Assembly: GCA_024278715.1 (NCBI GenBank)
Contig: JAJRSN010000196.1
Span: 1-6,524 of the forward strand
Origin: Calditrichota bacterium
Lineage (GTDB): Bacteria > Calditrichota > Calditrichia > Calditrichales > Calditrichaceae
Length of the DNA: 6,524 nt
Direction: 5' to 3'
The position numbers and the translations under genes are program-made. Below, piece after piece: positions 4,671 through 6,524 of this stretch (position 1 is the stretch's first letter; the number at the start of each line of letters is the position of its first letter). A model generated the notes under the pieces. The model saw only the letters and a list, made by a program, of their open reading frames with translations, was not told where the DNA came from and searched no databases.

Positions 4671-6524
4671 CTACTCATTTAATTCTTTTAATAATCTATC
4701 TTTAACCTGGTCAATAGCCATGCTTCCAAGGTCGCCTTCGCCTTTATGGCGTACAGACACATTTCCGCTTTCAACTTCCTTATCGCCGATTATCAGCATG
4801 TAAGGGATTTTCTGGACTTCGGCTTCACGAATTTTAAATCCGACCTTTTCGTTCCGCTTATCCACTTCTACGCGCAGGTTATTATTTTTCAACTCTTCGG
4901 CAATCCTATCGGAAAAATCGAAATGCCGGTCGGCTATGGGTAAAACAACCGCCTGAACAGGCGCCAGCCACAAGGGGAAAAATCCGGCGTAATGCTCAAT
5001 AAGAATCCCGAAAAACCGTTCCAGCGACCCTAACAGAGCGCGATGGATCGTAATCGGTCGATAGGGCTGCCCGTCGGAATCGATAAAATTCAAATCAAAC
5101 CGCTCGGGCAAATTGAAATCGACCTGAATAGTCGAGCACTGCCAGCGTCTTCCCAAAACATCTTTAATCTTGATATCGATTTTGGGTCCGTAAAAAACGC
5201 CTTCGCCGGGATCGATTTCATAGGAAATTTTCTTTTCTTCCAAAGCCTCCTGCAGCGCTCTGGTAGCATGATCCCAACTTTCAACGTCTCCTACAAACTT
5301 TTCCGGTCGAGTGGAAAGATAAACTTCATATTCGGTAAATCCAAATCGACCGAGCACCCGGGCGTTTAAATCGAGCACGTTAATAATTTCTTCTCTTAAT
5401 TGATCCGGATGACAATAGATATGCGCGTCATCCTGTGTAAATCCGCGCACACGCATCAAACCGTGCAATACTCCGGAACGTTCGTAACGATAAACGGTTC
5501 CTAATTCCGCAAAACGTAACGGCAAATCGCGATAACTGCGAATCTTCGATTTGTAGATCATCATGTGAAAAGGACAGTTCATCGGTTTTAACTGATACTC
5601 CACTTCATCGACGGACATGGGACTGAACATGTTTTCCTGATAAAAGTTGGTATGTCCGCTGATTTCCCACAGATGCAGTTTGGCGATGTGCGGAGTGGAA
5701 ACCAGATGATAGCCGTTTTTAAGGAGTTCCTCTTTAAGATACGTTTCGATAATGTGCCGCATTAAAGCGCCCTTCGGATGCCAGAGGATCAACCCGCTGC
5801 CGATTTCATCCTGAATGCTGAACAGGTCTAATTCTCTGCCCAACTTACGGTGGTCGCGTTTTTTGGCTTCTTCAAGCCTGTGAAGATGCTGTTTTAAAAG
5901 CTTTTTGTCGGGATAATTGGTAGCGTAAATCCGCTGAAGCATTTTGTTTTTTTCATCTCCGTGCCAGTAAGCGCCCGCCACCGAGAGCAGCTTAAAATTT
6001 TTACCGAGAAATTTTGTTGACGGTACGTGAGGACCGCGGCACAGGTCGGTAAATTCGCCCTGACTGTAAGCGGAAATCGTTTCGTCACGCGAATCAATTT
6101 CTCGAATCAACTCGACTTTTAAATTTTCATTTTTCTTTTTAAAGAATTCGATTGCTTCTTTAGCGGTAAAAATTCGTCGCTGCGTGGGCAAATTTTCGTC
6201 CACAATCTTTGCCATCTCTTCTTCAATCCGCGGAAAATCTTCGGGCGTAATTGGCTGATCCAAATCGATATCGTAATAAAATCCGTCCTCGATGGGCGGT
6301 CCTATTCCCAATTGAGCTTCCGGATACAGCCGTTTAATCGCCTGAGCCATTAAATGGGCGGAAGAATGCCAAAAGACCTCTCTGCCCTCTTTATCCTGAA
6401 AAGTAAGAATTTGCAATTCCCCGGATTCGTTCAAGGGTTCATTCAGCGCAATCGCTTCACCGTTAAATTTTGCCGCAACCGCTTTTTTCGCCAGACTGTT
6501 ACTGATGCCTTTTGCTATTTCGAG
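4671..6524 (-). CDS. thrS: Threonyl-tRNA synthetase (5' end beyond the right edge)
   Basis: This class II synthetase attaches threonine to tRNA-Thr and hydrolyses mischarged Ser-tRNA-Thr. The frame is open to the window edge, giving 617 visible residues; alignment from memory with E. coli ThrRS suggests about 20 are missing. The visible start (LEIAKGISNSLAKKAV...NGE) is the TGS domain, so the TTG at 6434-6432 is internal and not a start. Counting from the edge, the editing domain shows HSSAH (His53, His57) and DLCRGPH (Cys162, His166). The catalytic core has the zinc ligands Cys317 (PMNCPFH), His368 (QDDAHIYC) and His494 (TIHRALLGS), and motif 2 YRYERSG (Arg346). The C-terminal anticodon-binding domain is at about 515-615. 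Spacing matches E. coli Cys182/His186 and Cys334/His385/His511, so all key residues are kept. Its TAG stop is in frame with infC, 24 bases before the AUC start. Confidence 0.97.
   Translation of the reverse strand, partial: LEIAKGISNSLAKKAVAAKFNGEAIALNEPLNESGELQILTFQDKEGREVFWHSSAHLMAQAIKRLYPEAQLGIGPPIEDGFYYDIDLDQPITPEDFPRIEEEMAKIVDENLPTQRRIFTAKEAIEFFKKKNENLKVELIREIDSRDETISAYSQGEFTDLCRGPHVPSTKFLGKNFKLLSVAGAYWHGDEKNKMLQRIYATNYPDKKLLKQHLHRLEEAKKRDHRKLGRELDLFSIQDEIGSGLILWHPKGALMRHIIETYLKEELLKNGYHLVSTPHIAKLHLWEISGHTNFYQENMFSPMSVDEVEYQLKPMNCPFHMMIYKSKIRSYRDLPLRFAELGTVYRYERSGVLHGLMRVRGFTQDDAHIYCHPDQLREEIINVLDLNARVLGRFGFTEYEVYLSTRPEKFVGDVESWDHATRALQEALEEKKISYEIDPGEGVFYGPKIDIKIKDVLGRRWQCSTIQVDFNLPERFDLNFIDSDGQPYRPITIHRALLGSLERFFGILIEHYAGFFPLWLAPVQAVVLPIADRHFDFSDRIAEELKNNNLRVEVDKRNEKVGFKIREAEVQKIPYMLIIGDKEVESGNVSVRHKGEGDLGSMAIDQVKDRLLKELNE

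Noticed and set aside
4447..4803. Plus-strand open frame of 118 codons
   Set aside because: It lies antisense to the infC start and the thrS end, has no recognisable protein features or good ribosome site, and the minus-strand genes fully explain the sequence.
5043..5369. Plus-strand open frame of 108 codons
   Set aside because: Antisense to the conserved ThrRS catalytic core; its codons are imposed by thrS.
6432..6434. TTG as the thrS start codon
   Set aside because: The frame stays open to the window edge and the 30 codons upstream encode a clear TGS domain, so the gene is truncated by the window and does not begin here.
1..6524. A previously undescribed system, mobile element or CRISPR array
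   Set aside because: The window is almost completely filled by six recognised core translation genes; no spaced repeats, transposase, integrase or tRNA was found on either strand.

Overview
The window carries one tightly packed minus-strand cluster of translation genes, in transcription order (right to left): thrS (5' end cut by the window edge), infC, rpmI, rplT, pheS, pheT, and the first codons of one more gene that runs off the left edge. Every gene is intact apart from the two truncated by the window edges. I see no mobile element, CRISPR array, RNA gene or accessory system.

The organism is a bacterium using the standard bacterial code, since TAA, TAG and TGA all end full-length proteins here. 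Base composition is moderate. The L20 N-terminus (VAARKRRKKILK) and the L35 sequence read to me as closest to the Bacteroidota/Calditrichota side of bacteria (FCB group). This is a recollection-based guess with low confidence. The gene order itself is widespread and does not identify the lineage.

Layout: 6524-4671 is threonyl-tRNA synthetase. 4646-4131 is initiation factor IF3, which appears to begin at a non-canonical AUC codon behind a strong AAGGAGG Shine-Dalgarno. 4115-3921 is ribosomal protein L35 and 3882-3535 is L20. A 90-base gap (3534-3445) holds a clear intrinsic-terminator-like hairpin with a T7 tail. 3444-2437 is the phenylalanyl-tRNA synthetase alpha subunit and 2424-43 the beta subunit. 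38-1 is the start of a further gene with its own Shine-Dalgarno inside the last pheT codons.

Together the genes charge tRNA-Thr and tRNA-Phe, supply two proteins of the large ribosomal subunit, and make the factor that polices start-codon choice. The points of regulatory interest are the AUC start of infC, which is the classic basis of IF3 autoregulation, and the terminator or attenuator that separates the ribosomal block from pheST. The rest is ordinary core-genome sequence.
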